64,000 nt of DNA, taken from CBDIDH01 sp965277595 (GTDB lineage: Bacteria > Planctomycetota > Planctomycetia > Isosphaerales > Isosphaeraceae). The stretch spans positions 1,674,001-1,738,000 of the forward strand of contig CBDIDH010000002.1 of assembly GCA_965277595.1 (NCBI GenBank), read 5' to 3'. The position numbers and the translations under genes were made by a program. Positions 8,523 to 16,811 of this stretch are shown one piece after another. Each line of letters starts with the position of its first letter. The stretch's first letter is position 1. Below the pieces are notes generated by a model. That model did not search any database, was not told where the DNA came from, and was given only the letters and a program-made list of their open reading frames with translations.

Positions 8523-9767
8523 ATGGACTGGCGCAACAAGGTGGGGCTTTACGGTTCGTATTTTTTCGGAATGGCGGCGATCGGCTTCACATTGCCGTAT
8601 CTGCCGCTGTATCTGGGGCAGAAGGGGCTCTCGGACCGGACGATCGGAATCGTCTCGACCCTCGCGGCGATCTCGGGCCTGGCGCAGTTTCCGGTCGGAA
8701 TCTGGTCGGACCGGGTCGGCTGGCGGAAGCCCTTCCTGATCGTCGCCCTGGCGGTCGCGGCGGTTTCGACGATCCTCCTCCGCGATGCTAGGAACGCGGT
8801 CTTGCTCGGGTTTCTGGTCGTGCTCTTTGCCGAGAACGGCATCTGTCGGGCTGTTGTCGAGAGCCTTTCCGGGGCCGAGGCCGCGGCGATCGCTCCGAAA
8901 GGGGGCGTCGGATCGGCGCTTGGGGCCTTGAGGTTCTGGAAGCCGATCGGGATCGTCATTGCGGCGCTCGCGGGAAGCCGGGTCTCGGAACGTTACGGCG
9001 TCGGCGCGATGCTCATGCCGCTGGCCATCGCGCAGGGCCTGGCCGTTCTCGCCGCCTTCTTGATTCACGAGCCGGGGGGGATTGACAAGCCAAAGGCCGA
9101 GATCAACGACGACTTCGGCGATCGGCCCGCCCATGGCTGGGTGCCGAAGGACGCGGGGCTCTGGGCGTTCATGGCGGCCATGATTCTTTATCACGCCGCG
9201 AATGCGCCGGGCGGAGTGTATCTCGGCCTTTTCCTCAAGCGCGACCTGCACGCGCCGGACCGGATGCTTGCGTATGCGTTCGCGGTGAGCATGGTCGCCT
9301 GGATGCTCGTTGTTCATCCCGCCGGCTGGCTCGCCGATCGCTGGGGGCGGAAGCCTCTGCTGGTGATCGGCTGGACGATCATGGCGGTCCGTCTTGGCCT
9401 GGTCGCCCTGATTCACGACCCGCGTCTGGCGGTGGCGAATCAGGTGCTTGACGGCCTGGGCAACGGGCTTTTCGCGGTCGTCGCGGCGGCCTGGGTCACC
9501 GATCGATTCGCCGATCCGAGACGGTCGGGCGAGGCGCAGGTGCTTGTCGGGTCGTGCCTGGTTCTTGGGTCGGCGCTGGGACCGGCGCTGGCCGGTTTCG
9601 CGGTCGATGCGCTTGGCTATCGCGGTCTCTTCACGGCCCTCGCAGTCGTCGGCGCGGTGGCAACGGCGGTCGTGGTCTGGCTCGTTCCCGAGACGCTCGC
9701 CAATCACGCGGAAGGCCGCGTTCTGGAGCCAATGGCGACAGCCTCGGATCTCTCGTCATCTCCTTGA
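8523..9767 (+). CDS. MFS transporter
   Basis: A 414-residue, twelve-span major facilitator. The loop after helix 2 has the MFS signature (GIWSDRVGWRKP) and the second half repeats it (GWLADRWGRKPLLVIGW). A charged central loop (residues about 195-220) separates the halves. The ATG at 8523 follows AAGGA by five bases. Its C-terminal half resembles that of the MFS protein at 11346-12590 (WGRKP, then VANQVLDGLGNGLFAVV against VAVQLLDGIGAGIFGVV), so the two are paralogues. The substrate is unknown. Confidence 0.88.
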   Translation: MDWRNKVGLYGSYFFGMAAIGFTLPYLPLYLGQKGLSDRTIGIVSTLAAISGLAQFPVGIWSDRVGWRKPFLIVALAVAAVSTILLRDARNAVLLGFLVVLFAENGICRAVVESLSGAEAAAIAPKGGVGSALGALRFWKPIGIVIAALAGSRVSERYGVGAMLMPLAIAQGLAVLAAFLIHEPGGIDKPKAEINDDFGDRPAHGWVPKDAGLWAFMAAMILYHAANAPGGVYLGLFLKRDLHAPDRMLAYAFAVSMVAWMLVVHPAGWLADRWGRKPLLVIGWTIMAVRLGLVALIHDPRLAVANQVLDGLGNGLFAVVAAAWVTDRFADPRRSGEAQVLVGSCLVLGSALGPALAGFAVDALGYRGLFTALAVVGAVATAVVVWLVPETLANHAEGRVLEPMATASDLSSSP

Positions 9768-9792
9768 ATAATTGTGAAAGGATATCACGCTC

Positions 9793-11034
9793 GTGACGCC
9801 TCCTTCGGCTTCGATACCCCTGGTTTCCACAATCTTCGGTCTGACATATCTGGCGCTGGCGGTCGGCAAGATTCCGGGCCTGCGGATTGACCGCGCGGGG
9901 GTCGCGCTCGTGGGCGCCGCGGCGATGATGGCCTTTGGCATCCTCACGTTTCAGGAGGCGGCCCAGGCCGTGGATTACGAGACGATCATCCTGCTCTTTG
10001 GGATGATGGTCGTGGTCGGCTACCTGCGAATCTCAGGCTTCTTCGCGCTGGCGACCGAACAGATCGCCTCGCGGTTTTCGGGCCCCTACGCGCTGCTCGC
10101 GGTCACGATCGTGCTCTCGGGAGGGCTCTCGGCCTTTCTCGTCAACGACGTCGTTTGCGTCGCGCTCACGCCGCTGGTCTTGCACCTTTGCCAGCGACTG
10201 AAACGGCCGCCGATTCCGTATCTTGTCGGCCTGGCGACGGCCTCGAACGTCGGCTCGGTGGCGACGATCACGGGGAACCCGCAAAATATCATCATCGGCT
10301 CGCTCTCGCATATTGCGTATCTTCGGTTCGCGGCGCGACTCGCTCCGGTGGCATTGATCGGCCTGGCCCTGGATTTCGCGGTCGTCGCCCTGGTGTATCG
10401 CAAGGCGCTGGCGACAACGGGGCAGGGGGGGCCGGTTCACGACGAACACGCGCCGAAGGTTCACAAGGCCCTGCTCTGGAAGAGTGTCGCGGTGACCCTG
10501 GTGACGGTCGGCTTCTTCTTCGCGGGGCAACCGATCGCCGTGGTCGCGATCGTCGCGGCGGCGATCTTGATGCTTGACCGGGTCCGGCCGGAGAAGGTGT
10601 ATCACTCGGTCGACTGGCCCTTACTGGTGATGTTCGCGGGCCTCTTCGTGGTGGTTCACGCCTTTGAGGCCAACGTGGTGAAGACCTGGGGCGTCGACCG
10701 CTGGCGGGTCTTGCTCGACTCGCCGGTCGTGGGCGTGAGCGCCCTGTCGCTGGTCCTCTCGAACCTGGTCTCGAATGTGCCGGCGGTCCTTCTCTTCAAG
10801 CCGCTCATGACGGTGATTTCACAGAAAGAGCAGGCGTGGCTGGCGCTGGCGATGTCAAGCACGCTGGCGGGAAACCTCACGGTTCTTGGCTCGGTGGCGA
10901 ATTTGATCGTCGTTGAGAACGCACGTCGCGGCGGGACCGAGCTTGGCTTTCTCGAATATCTCAAGGTCGGCGTCCCCCTGACGATCTTGACGACTCTTGT
11001 AGGTGTGGCCTGGCTGGCTCTTGTGCATTATTGA
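9793..11034 (+). CDS. SLC13/ArsB-like (IT superfamily) anion permease
   Basis: Membrane protein of 413 residues with about eleven spans. Typical ion-transporter features are DYETIILLFGMMVVVGYL in the first half, a helical hairpin with SAFLVNDVVCVALTPLV, and the substrate-site hairpin ATASNVGSVATITGNPQN; the second half repeats SNLVSNVPAVLLFKP and SSTLAGNLTVLGSVANLIVV. This pattern fits the CitMHS/ArsB/SLC13 group, which moves carboxylates, arsenite or other anions. The GTG at 9793 follows AAAGGAT. No arsenic genes are adjacent, so a substrate cannot be assigned. Confidence 0.85.
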   Translation: MTPPSASIPLVSTIFGLTYLALAVGKIPGLRIDRAGVALVGAAAMMAFGILTFQEAAQAVDYETIILLFGMMVVVGYLRISGFFALATEQIASRFSGPYALLAVTIVLSGGLSAFLVNDVVCVALTPLVLHLCQRLKRPPIPYLVGLATASNVGSVATITGNPQNIIIGSLSHIAYLRFAARLAPVALIGLALDFAVVALVYRKALATTGQGGPVHDEHAPKVHKALLWKSVAVTLVTVGFFFAGQPIAVVAIVAAAILMLDRVRPEKVYHSVDWPLLVMFAGLFVVVHAFEANVVKTWGVDRWRVLLDSPVVGVSALSLVLSNLVSNVPAVLLFKPLMTVISQKEQAWLALAMSSTLAGNLTVLGSVANLIVVENARRGGTELGFLEYLKVGVPLTILTTLVGVAWLALVHY

Positions 11035-11054
11035 CGGGGATGCGAGAGAAGAAA

Positions 11055-11308
11055 GGCCGATGACCAATGACCGATGGCCAATGATCGAAGGAAGACGTTT
11101 GCATCGGTCCTCGATCCTCGGTCCTCGGTCCTCGGTCCTCGATCCTCGGTCCTCGATCCTCGATCCTCGATCCTCGGTCCTCGGTCCTCGATCCTCGGTC
11201 CTCGATCCTCGATCCTCGGTCATCGGTCCTCGATCCTCGGTCCTCGGTCCTCGGTCCTCGATCCTCGGTCCTCGGTCATCGGTCATCGGTCATCGGTCAT
11301 CGGTCATT
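11055..11308. repeat. Inverted heptamer element 3 with expanded 29-unit tandem array
   Basis: A short left arm (GGCCGAT, GACCAAT, GACCGAT, GGCCAAT, GATCGAA; 11055-11089) is followed by 29 uninterrupted right-arm heptamers from 11102 to 11304 and a final CATT. Units are only CCTCGAT, CCTCGGT or CATCGGT. CATCGGT is unit 1, unit 18 and units 26-29. Units 1-7 recur exactly as units 18-24, and units 4-9 recur as 11-16, showing duplication of blocks. The array fills the 311-base gap between the SLC13-like and second MFS genes. Confidence 0.95.
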
Positions 11309-11345
11309 TTTGTTTCATCAGATCGACAGGCAAAAGGTCACACGT

Positions 11346-12590
11346 ATGTCGGACGTCAAGGATAAAAGCGAACGCGAGCCGTCGGCGAGGAGCGTGAGGG
11401 CGCTCGATGCGCTGAACGTGTTTCTGGCGGATGTGCGAGACGGCATGGGGCCGTTTCTCGGGACGTTTCTCAGAGAGAGTCACCACTGGGACACCGGTCG
11501 GGTGGGCATGGCTCTGGCGGCCTCGCAGGTCGGGGCGGTCCTGGCGCAGACGCCGGCAGGGGCTTTGATTGATCAGATCAGGTGGAAGCGGCTGGCGATC
11601 GCCGGGGCGGCGGTCGTGGTGGCGATCGGCTGCGCGGTGCTCTATTTCGTGCCGACGCTTGCCGTGGTCATCGCGGCGCAGGCGGCGACCGGCGCGGCCT
11701 CGGCCGTCTTTCCGCCGGCGATCGCCGCCGTGACGCTTGGCCTGGTCGGCCGCGCGGCGATGCCCAGGCAGACCGGCCGGAACGAGGCGTTCAACCACGG
11801 CGGCAACGTCATCGCCGCGGCGCTCGCGGGGGGGGCCGCATATTGCTTCGGATACGGAGCCCTCTTCGTCATCATCGCCGGAATGGCCGCCGCGAGTGCC
11901 CTGGCGGTGATGTTCATCAAGGAATCCGAGATTGACCATGATCTTGCCCGAGGCGCCGATGAGGGCGATGGCCCGGCGGTCGGTGTTCTGGAGTTGTTTC
12001 GAGATCGCCGGATCGCCGCCTTTGCCGCGTCGGTCGTTCTCTTTCACTTCGCCAATGCGGCGATGTTGCCGCTGGTCGGCCAGAAGTCGAGCGACGGCCT
12101 CAAGGAAGGAGCGGCGGTCCTGATGTCCGCCTGCATCATCGCGGCGCAGGTGGTGATGGTGCCCGTCGCCCTGCTCGCGAGCCGATTGGCCGTGACCTGG
12201 GGCCGCAAGCCGGTCTTTCTGATTGGCTTCGCGGTCTTGCCGGTTCGCGGCCTGCTCTACTGCCTGAGCGTGAACCCGTATTACCTCGTCGCCGTGCAAC
12301 TGCTCGACGGCATCGGCGCGGGGATCTTCGGCGTCGTCTCGGTCCTCGTCGTGGCCGACCTGACCAAGGGGACCGGCCGATTCAACCTGACCCAGGGTGC
12401 CCTTGCGACGGCCACGGGCCTTGGCGCCGGCCTGAGCAACCTGCTCGCGGGGTTCGTCGTCAAGGCGGCGGGCTTCAACGCCGGTTTTGTCACACTCTCC
12501 ATCATCGCCGCCGCGGCGCTGGTTTTCTACGCTCTGGCTGTTCCCGAAACTCGCCCCAATTTCGCGGCTGAGCATACACTTGTTCAATAA
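11346..12590 (+). CDS. MFS transporter, paralogue of the one at 8523
   Basis: A 414-residue major facilitator, identical in length to its paralogue. N-half contains FLADVRDGMGPFLGTFL and QTPAGALIDQIRWKRLA; the C-half has the WGRKPVFLIGF loop and QLLDGIGAGIFGVVSVLVVADL. This type, with an opening ALNVFLADVRDGMGPF, is common in proteobacteria and planctomycetes; the substrate is not known. The ATG at 11346 was chosen over an upstream frame-open TTG at 11310 that begins inside the repeat boundary; AAAAGG lies 9 bases before it. Confidence 0.88.
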   Translation: MSDVKDKSEREPSARSVRALDALNVFLADVRDGMGPFLGTFLRESHHWDTGRVGMALAASQVGAVLAQTPAGALIDQIRWKRLAIAGAAVVVAIGCAVLYFVPTLAVVIAAQAATGAASAVFPPAIAAVTLGLVGRAAMPRQTGRNEAFNHGGNVIAAALAGGAAYCFGYGALFVIIAGMAAASALAVMFIKESEIDHDLARGADEGDGPAVGVLELFRDRRIAAFAASVVLFHFANAAMLPLVGQKSSDGLKEGAAVLMSACIIAAQVVMVPVALLASRLAVTWGRKPVFLIGFAVLPVRGLLYCLSVNPYYLVAVQLLDGIGAGIFGVVSVLVVADLTKGTGRFNLTQGALATATGLGAGLSNLLAGFVVKAAGFNAGFVTLSIIAAAALVFYALAVPETRPNFAAEHTLVQ

Positions 12591-12610
12591 TGATCAGAAT
12601 TTGATGGAAT

Positions 12611-12668
12611 GGCCAATGATCGATGACCAATGACCGAGAAAATTCGTGATTTGGTCATCGGTCATCAT
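12611..12668. repeat. Inverted heptamer element 4
   Basis: Left arm GGCCAAT, GATCGAT, GACCAAT, GACCGAG (12611-12638), ten-base spacer, right arm ATTTGGT, CATCGGT, CATCATC (12649-12669). Between the second MFS gene and the metallophosphoesterase gene. Confidence 0.82.
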
Positions 12669-12709
12669 CCCGTTCCTATCCATATACCCTTTGATCCAGG
12701 GAGTTTTGA

Positions 12710-13777
12710 GTGTCCATGAATGAACAGGAAGCTCCGGTCGTCGTCGTTGTTCCGGGTGACCTTCACCTGACAGAGCCGAACCTGGACAACCACAAGGCGG
12801 CCCGACGGGTCGTCGCCGAGGTGAACCGGCGAATCCAGCCCGATTTCGTCCAGTTCATCGGCGATAACGTTCAGGATGCGACCCCTGAGCAATTCCGCCT
12901 TTTCGACGCGATTCGCCGAGCGCTGGACGTCCCCCACTTCGCGATCGTCGGCGACCATGACGTCAAGGGCGACCCGGAGGCCGAGGGGTTCCGCAACGGA
13001 CTGGGCAAAACCTATGGAGCGATCTCGATCCGTGGTTTTCGATTCCTCCGGCTCAACACCCAGGAGGCGAAACCACTGGGAATCTCGGCGGAGCAGGTCG
13101 ATTGGTTTCGCGACGAGGTTGATCGTGCGATCGAGAACAAGGAAAAGATCGTGATTTTTCAGCATAATTACCCGTTCCAGATCTGGGAAGACTTCGCCGG
13201 GCCGGGAGTTGACGCCTGGCGCGGGGTCGTCCAGTCGCGCGGGGTCGAGGCGATTGTCTGCGGGCATACGCATTACTGGCAGGTGGCCAACGATGGTCGG
13301 AACGTCTCGATCGCGGTCCGGTCGATTGGCGATCCCGAAGGAGGGCCGCCGGGATATGCGATCGTTTACCTGCGCGGCGAGGACCTGGCGGTCGTTTATC
13401 GGTCTCTTGACACCCCCGGCCCCATCGCGATGGTGACGCATCCGCGCGATCGCCTGCTGGCGACCGCCCCGCGTCATGTCGTTCGCGGGGCAGACCGCGT
13501 GGACGTCCGTGCCTGGCCCTGGCCGGGCGTCTCGGCGGTTCGCGCCCGGATCGACGGCGGTCCGTGGATGGGCCTGGAATCTCAGGGCGATGGCCACTGG
13601 TCGTGCCCGCTCGCCGGCGATCGCCTGGCCAAGGGAGAACACACGCTCGACGTTGTCGCGACGGATCGCGACAACGTCGAAGCAACCCAGAGCGTGTCGT
13701 TCATGGTTGACCCGACCGGGCGGTATACCGCCGTTCCCGAAACCCGGCCCACGGTCAGGGCGACCGCCTTTTGCTGA
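12710..13777 (+). CDS. Calcineurin-like metallophosphoesterase with C-terminal Ig-like domain
   Basis: Hydrolase of 355 residues. All five metallophosphoesterase blocks are visible: GDLH, GDN (QFIGDNVQD), the GNHD equivalent here as GDHD, the His of FQHNYPF, and GHTH (IVCGHTHYW). After about residue 250 comes a beta-rich region (VDVRAWPWPG...DGHWSCPL...GEHTLDVVATDRD) like the Ig-type domain seen C-terminal in similar proteins. No signal peptide is evident. GTG at 12710 follows GGGAG by six bases; ATG at 12716 is the alternative. The substrate is unknown. Confidence 0.85.
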   Translation: MSMNEQEAPVVVVVPGDLHLTEPNLDNHKAARRVVAEVNRRIQPDFVQFIGDNVQDATPEQFRLFDAIRRALDVPHFAIVGDHDVKGDPEAEGFRNGLGKTYGAISIRGFRFLRLNTQEAKPLGISAEQVDWFRDEVDRAIENKEKIVIFQHNYPFQIWEDFAGPGVDAWRGVVQSRGVEAIVCGHTHYWQVANDGRNVSIAVRSIGDPEGGPPGYAIVYLRGEDLAVVYRSLDTPGPIAMVTHPRDRLLATAPRHVVRGADRVDVRAWPWPGVSAVRARIDGGPWMGLESQGDGHWSCPLAGDRLAKGEHTLDVVATDRDNVEATQSVSFMVDPTGRYTAVPETRPTVRATAFC

Positions 13778-13925
13778 TCGCCGCTCGCGGTTGGTCCGAA
13801 GGCCACGAGAGAGATCAGGCTCGCCCCGCTTGATCTCGGGACGGATCGGCCTTAACCTCTCGGAGTCCAGGCAACCAAAACGCCTAACGGCTGTCGCGAT
13901 GGTCAACCTCGGGGAGAGTCAACGT

Positions 13926-15248
13926 ATGAAACGCCGCCGATTTTTGCAAACGGTGGGAGCAGCGACCGCCTTCAGCTTTCATGTCGTGCCAAGGCACGTC
14001 CTCGGACGCGGACAGACGCCGCCGAGCGAGAAGCTGAACATCGCCGGAATCGGCGTCGGCGGCCAGGGCGCGGGGGACCTCCGCGAAATGGCCGGTGAAA
14101 ACATCATTGCGCTTTGTGACGTTGACTGGAACAAGGCCGCGGGAACGTTCAAGACGTATCCCAAGGCCGAGACCTTCCGCGACTACCGGATCTTGCTCGA
14201 AAAGCGGCCCGAGATTGACGCGGTGATGATCGCCACGCCCGACCACATGCACGCCCCGATCACCCTGGCCGCCCTTCGCGCGGGCAAACACGTCTATGTC
14301 GAAAAGCCGATGGCCCACTCGATCGAAGAGGCCCGGGTCATGACCCGCGTCGCCAAGGAGACGGGCCTGGTCACCCAGATGGGCAACAACGGCCACGCCG
14401 GCGAGGGCCTCCGCCTGACCCGCGAGTGGCTCCAGGCGGGCGCGATCGGCAACGTTTCCGAGATTCATTCTTGGTCCGACCGGCCGGGCAAGTGGTGGGT
14501 GCAGAACCTCGATCGGCCGACCGACACCCCGCCGGTTCCCGAGGCGCTCGACTGGGACCTCTTCATCGGCGCCGCGCCGATGCGGCCGTACAACCGCAAG
14601 TATCACCCGCACGACTGGCGCGGCTGGTTTGACTTCGGCACCGGCGCGCTCGGCGACATGGCGATTCACAACATGGACCCGGCCTTTTACGCGCTCGACC
14701 TCGGCGCCCCGACGGCCGTCGAGGCGCGAACGAGTCCGCTCAAGGCCGAATCGTACCCCGCCTGGACGATCCTCCGTTACGAGTTCGCCGCCCGGGGCGA
14801 TCGCCCCGCGTTGACCCTCACCTGGTACGACGGTGGCAAGACCCCGCCGACGCCCCGCGACCTCGGCCCCGACGCCAAGCTCGCCGATAACGGCATTTAC
14901 TTCGTCGGCGACAAGGGAACGATGGTCTGCGGCGGCTGGTCGGGACCGCCGACGCTCTATCCCGAGACTCGCCGCAAGGAGTTTTCAACCCCCGCGCCGA
15001 CGCTCGCCCGGTCCATCGGCCACCGCGCCGAGTGGATCAAGGCCTGCAAGGATCACAAGCCCGAAGACGCGAAGGCCGGTTTTGATTATTCTGGACCCTT
15101 CACCGAGGCCCTTCTCGTCGGCAACCTCGCCCTTCGGCTTCAGAAGCGCGTCGAATGGGACCCCGTCGCCATGCATTCTCCGAACTCACCCGACGCCGAC
15201 CCCTTGATCCGCAAGCGCTATCGGAACGGATTCGGGATCACCACCTGA
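13926..15248 (+). CDS. Gfo/Idh/MocA family oxidoreductase with Tat signal
   Basis: NAD(P)-dependent sugar or polyol dehydrogenase family, 440 residues. A Tat-type signal (KRRRFLQTVGAATAFSFHV) indicates export. The Rossmann fold follows (LNIAGIGVGGQGAGDL, then LCDVD), with the family motif GKHVYVEKPMAHSIEEA and the C-terminal half with HPHDWRGWFDFGTGALGDMAIHN. Start at 13926 is the codon directly before KRRR. Exported members of this family are greatly expanded in planctomycetes, where they are thought to act on polysaccharide-derived sugars. Substrate inferred only at family level. Confidence 0.92.
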   Translation: MKRRRFLQTVGAATAFSFHVVPRHVLGRGQTPPSEKLNIAGIGVGGQGAGDLREMAGENIIALCDVDWNKAAGTFKTYPKAETFRDYRILLEKRPEIDAVMIATPDHMHAPITLAALRAGKHVYVEKPMAHSIEEARVMTRVAKETGLVTQMGNNGHAGEGLRLTREWLQAGAIGNVSEIHSWSDRPGKWWVQNLDRPTDTPPVPEALDWDLFIGAAPMRPYNRKYHPHDWRGWFDFGTGALGDMAIHNMDPAFYALDLGAPTAVEARTSPLKAESYPAWTILRYEFAARGDRPALTLTWYDGGKTPPTPRDLGPDAKLADNGIYFVGDKGTMVCGGWSGPPTLYPETRRKEFSTPAPTLARSIGHRAEWIKACKDHKPEDAKAGFDYSGPFTEALLVGNLALRLQKRVEWDPVAMHSPNSPDADPLIRKRYRNGFGITT

Positions 15249-15268
15249 CCGATTGCTGATGGGAAAAG

Positions 15269-15364
15269 GGCCGAGGACTGAGTACCGATGACCGATGACC
15301 AATGACCGATGACCAAGAAAATGAATTCCCATTGGCCATTGGTCATCGGTCATTGATCCTCACT
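15269..15364. repeat. Inverted heptamer element 5, overlapping a gene end
   Basis: Left arm of seven units in register (15269-15317: GGCCGAG, GACTGAG, TACCGAT, GACCGAT, GACCAAT, GACCGAT, GACCAAG), spacer of 12 bases with GAATTC, right arm of five units (15330-15364: CATTGGC, CATTGGT, CATCGGT, CATTGAT, CCTCACT). It fills the convergent gap. The right arm runs into the 3' end of the glycosyltransferase gene, whose last codons and TGA are repeat sequence. Confidence 0.9.
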
Positions 15365-16500
15365 CGATAATAATCGAGATAATCGCCGATTCGACTCTTG
15401 AGCGCATATCGTTCCAGGGCCGCGGCACGCGCCGAGTCGGCCATGGTTCGAAGTGAGGACGGATTGGCCTGAAGGCTGCGCAGGGCCTCGGCGAGCTTCA
15501 GAAAATCGCCGGGGGGGAAGAGAATTCCGGTCAGGCCGTCGTCGACGATCTCGGGAATCCCGCCGATCCGGCTCGCGACGACCGGCAGACCGCAGGCCAG
15601 GGCCTCGATGTTGACCAGGCCGGCGGCCTCGGCCCAGACCGACGGGCAGACGAGGCAATCGGCCGCTTTCATGAAGGGAGCAACATCCCACTGAATCCCG
15701 AGAAAGCGGACTCGATCCGAAATCGCCAGATCGTCCGCGAGCGCCTTCAACGATGACTCATCAACCCCGCCGCCGACGATCCAGAGTTCCGCCCCTTCAG
15801 AGAGTTCTCGGGCCGCCCGGATCGCCACGTCGACCCCCTTCTCGGCGATGAGCTGGCCGACCAGCAAGGCCACGAACCGATTACCAACGCCGAGCCGATC
15901 GCGCACCTCGCGACGGACGGTTTCCTCGGGCGCGAACCGATCGGTATTGACGAGATGCGTCCATCGGCCCACCTGGCGCCCGGCCCCACTTATTCGCAAA
16001 TTTTCCGAAATGAAATTGCTGACACCAAGAATTTTTTCATATCTTCGAAAGACCAGAGATTTTGCCGTTCTCTTGATCCGGCTACCGCCTGATTCCGAGG
16101 TTGCCGCCACCCGCGAGTTGTGGTCGGTCAGATAGTGGCGAACCGTCGGTGTCAGGGCGCTGAGGCCCCAAAGATAGCCGTTCTTGACCGACTCATAAAA
16201 GTTCCAGTGCACGACGTCAATCCGTTCCGAACGCACCAGCGCCGCCAGTCGGGCGAGCGTCGGAACCTGGAACCGGCCGAGGTTGAGAGTCTCGGCCCGA
16301 AGTCCCAGCGCGCGATACTCTTCGGTCGCCTTCGGCCCGAGCGACATCGGGTAAACCGGCAGAAACAACCCCCCGCGCTCGTGAAAGGCCCGGGCCAGCC
16401 AGAGCGTCTGCTCCTCGAACGTCCCGAACTTGTGCGACGGATCAATCTCCGCGGCGAAGAGAACTCTCGGCAGGCTGCTATCGTCGCGGATCGCCGACAT
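15343..16500 (-). CDS. Family 4 glycosyltransferase
   Basis: Retaining GT-B glycosyltransferase, 385 residues. The C-terminal half has the donor-site features of GT4: LLVGQLIAEKGVDVAIRAA, LWIVGGG, VRFLGIQWDVAPFMKAADCLV, then the PSVWAEAAGLVNIEALACGLPVV block with the E-x7-E motif. The N-half begins LPRVLFAAEIDPSHKFGTFEEQ. ATG at 16500 follows a GGGGGA-type site; an upstream in-frame start at 16551 is less likely. The last residues INDR and the stop come from heptamer element 5. It probably acts on a surface polysaccharide or glycolipid; the acceptor is unknown. Confidence 0.88.
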   Translation of the reverse strand: MSAIRDDSSLPRVLFAAEIDPSHKFGTFEEQTLWLARAFHERGGLFLPVYPMSLGPKATEEYRALGLRAETLNLGRFQVPTLARLAALVRSERIDVVHWNFYESVKNGYLWGLSALTPTVRHYLTDHNSRVAATSESGGSRIKRTAKSLVFRRYEKILGVSNFISENLRISGAGRQVGRWTHLVNTDRFAPEETVRREVRDRLGVGNRFVALLVGQLIAEKGVDVAIRAARELSEGAELWIVGGGVDESSLKALADDLAISDRVRFLGIQWDVAPFMKAADCLVCPSVWAEAAGLVNIEALACGLPVVASRIGGIPEIVDDGLTGILFPPGDFLKLAEALRSLQANPSSLRTMADSARAAALERYALKSRIGDYLDYYRVRINDR

Positions 16501-16811
16501 CGTGAACCATCCCCCTTTTTGGTTTGCGTCTACCTTACGATGAAGTCCCATCCCCGTCGTTCGCCTGTCTCGAAAAAACGACGTGCCTTCAGCCGGTCAA
16601 GCGTTCAAAATCCAGCAAGCGTGAATGAGAAAAACGCGCGGTCCAGGGCCGGAAGTCATGGATTTCGCAACTCCCGCCACCAATTCTCGTTGACGATTTG
16701 TTGAACAGACGACGATAATGGGCGAGACGGCCCAAACTCGACCCCGCCCCGTGCCCCGCCGCCGGCTGGACGCTTGGTGACAAGACCTCCGCCGCGAAGG
16801 AGTTCGCCGCG
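16501..16811. other. Divergent intergenic region
   Basis: 311 bases between the glycosyltransferase and DUF1501 starts. A CGTCGTT/AACGACG inverted pair lies near 16556-16583. No gene or recognisable promoter was found. Confidence 0.5.

Noticed and set aside
8076..9707. Long minus-strand open frame (543 codons)
   Set aside because: It is antisense to the first MFS gene and the exported protein; its composition is Arg/Asp-rich, as for shadow frames in GC-rich DNA.
11055..11308. CRISPR array
   Set aside because: Units are 7 nt, contiguous and without unique spacers; no cas genes nearby.
11003..11397. Open frames through the heptamer array on both strands, e.g. SSVLGPR-type repeat peptides
   Set aside because: The frames stay open only because the 7-nt unit lacks stops in those frames. 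No ribosome site fits, and the real MFS gene begins at 11346.
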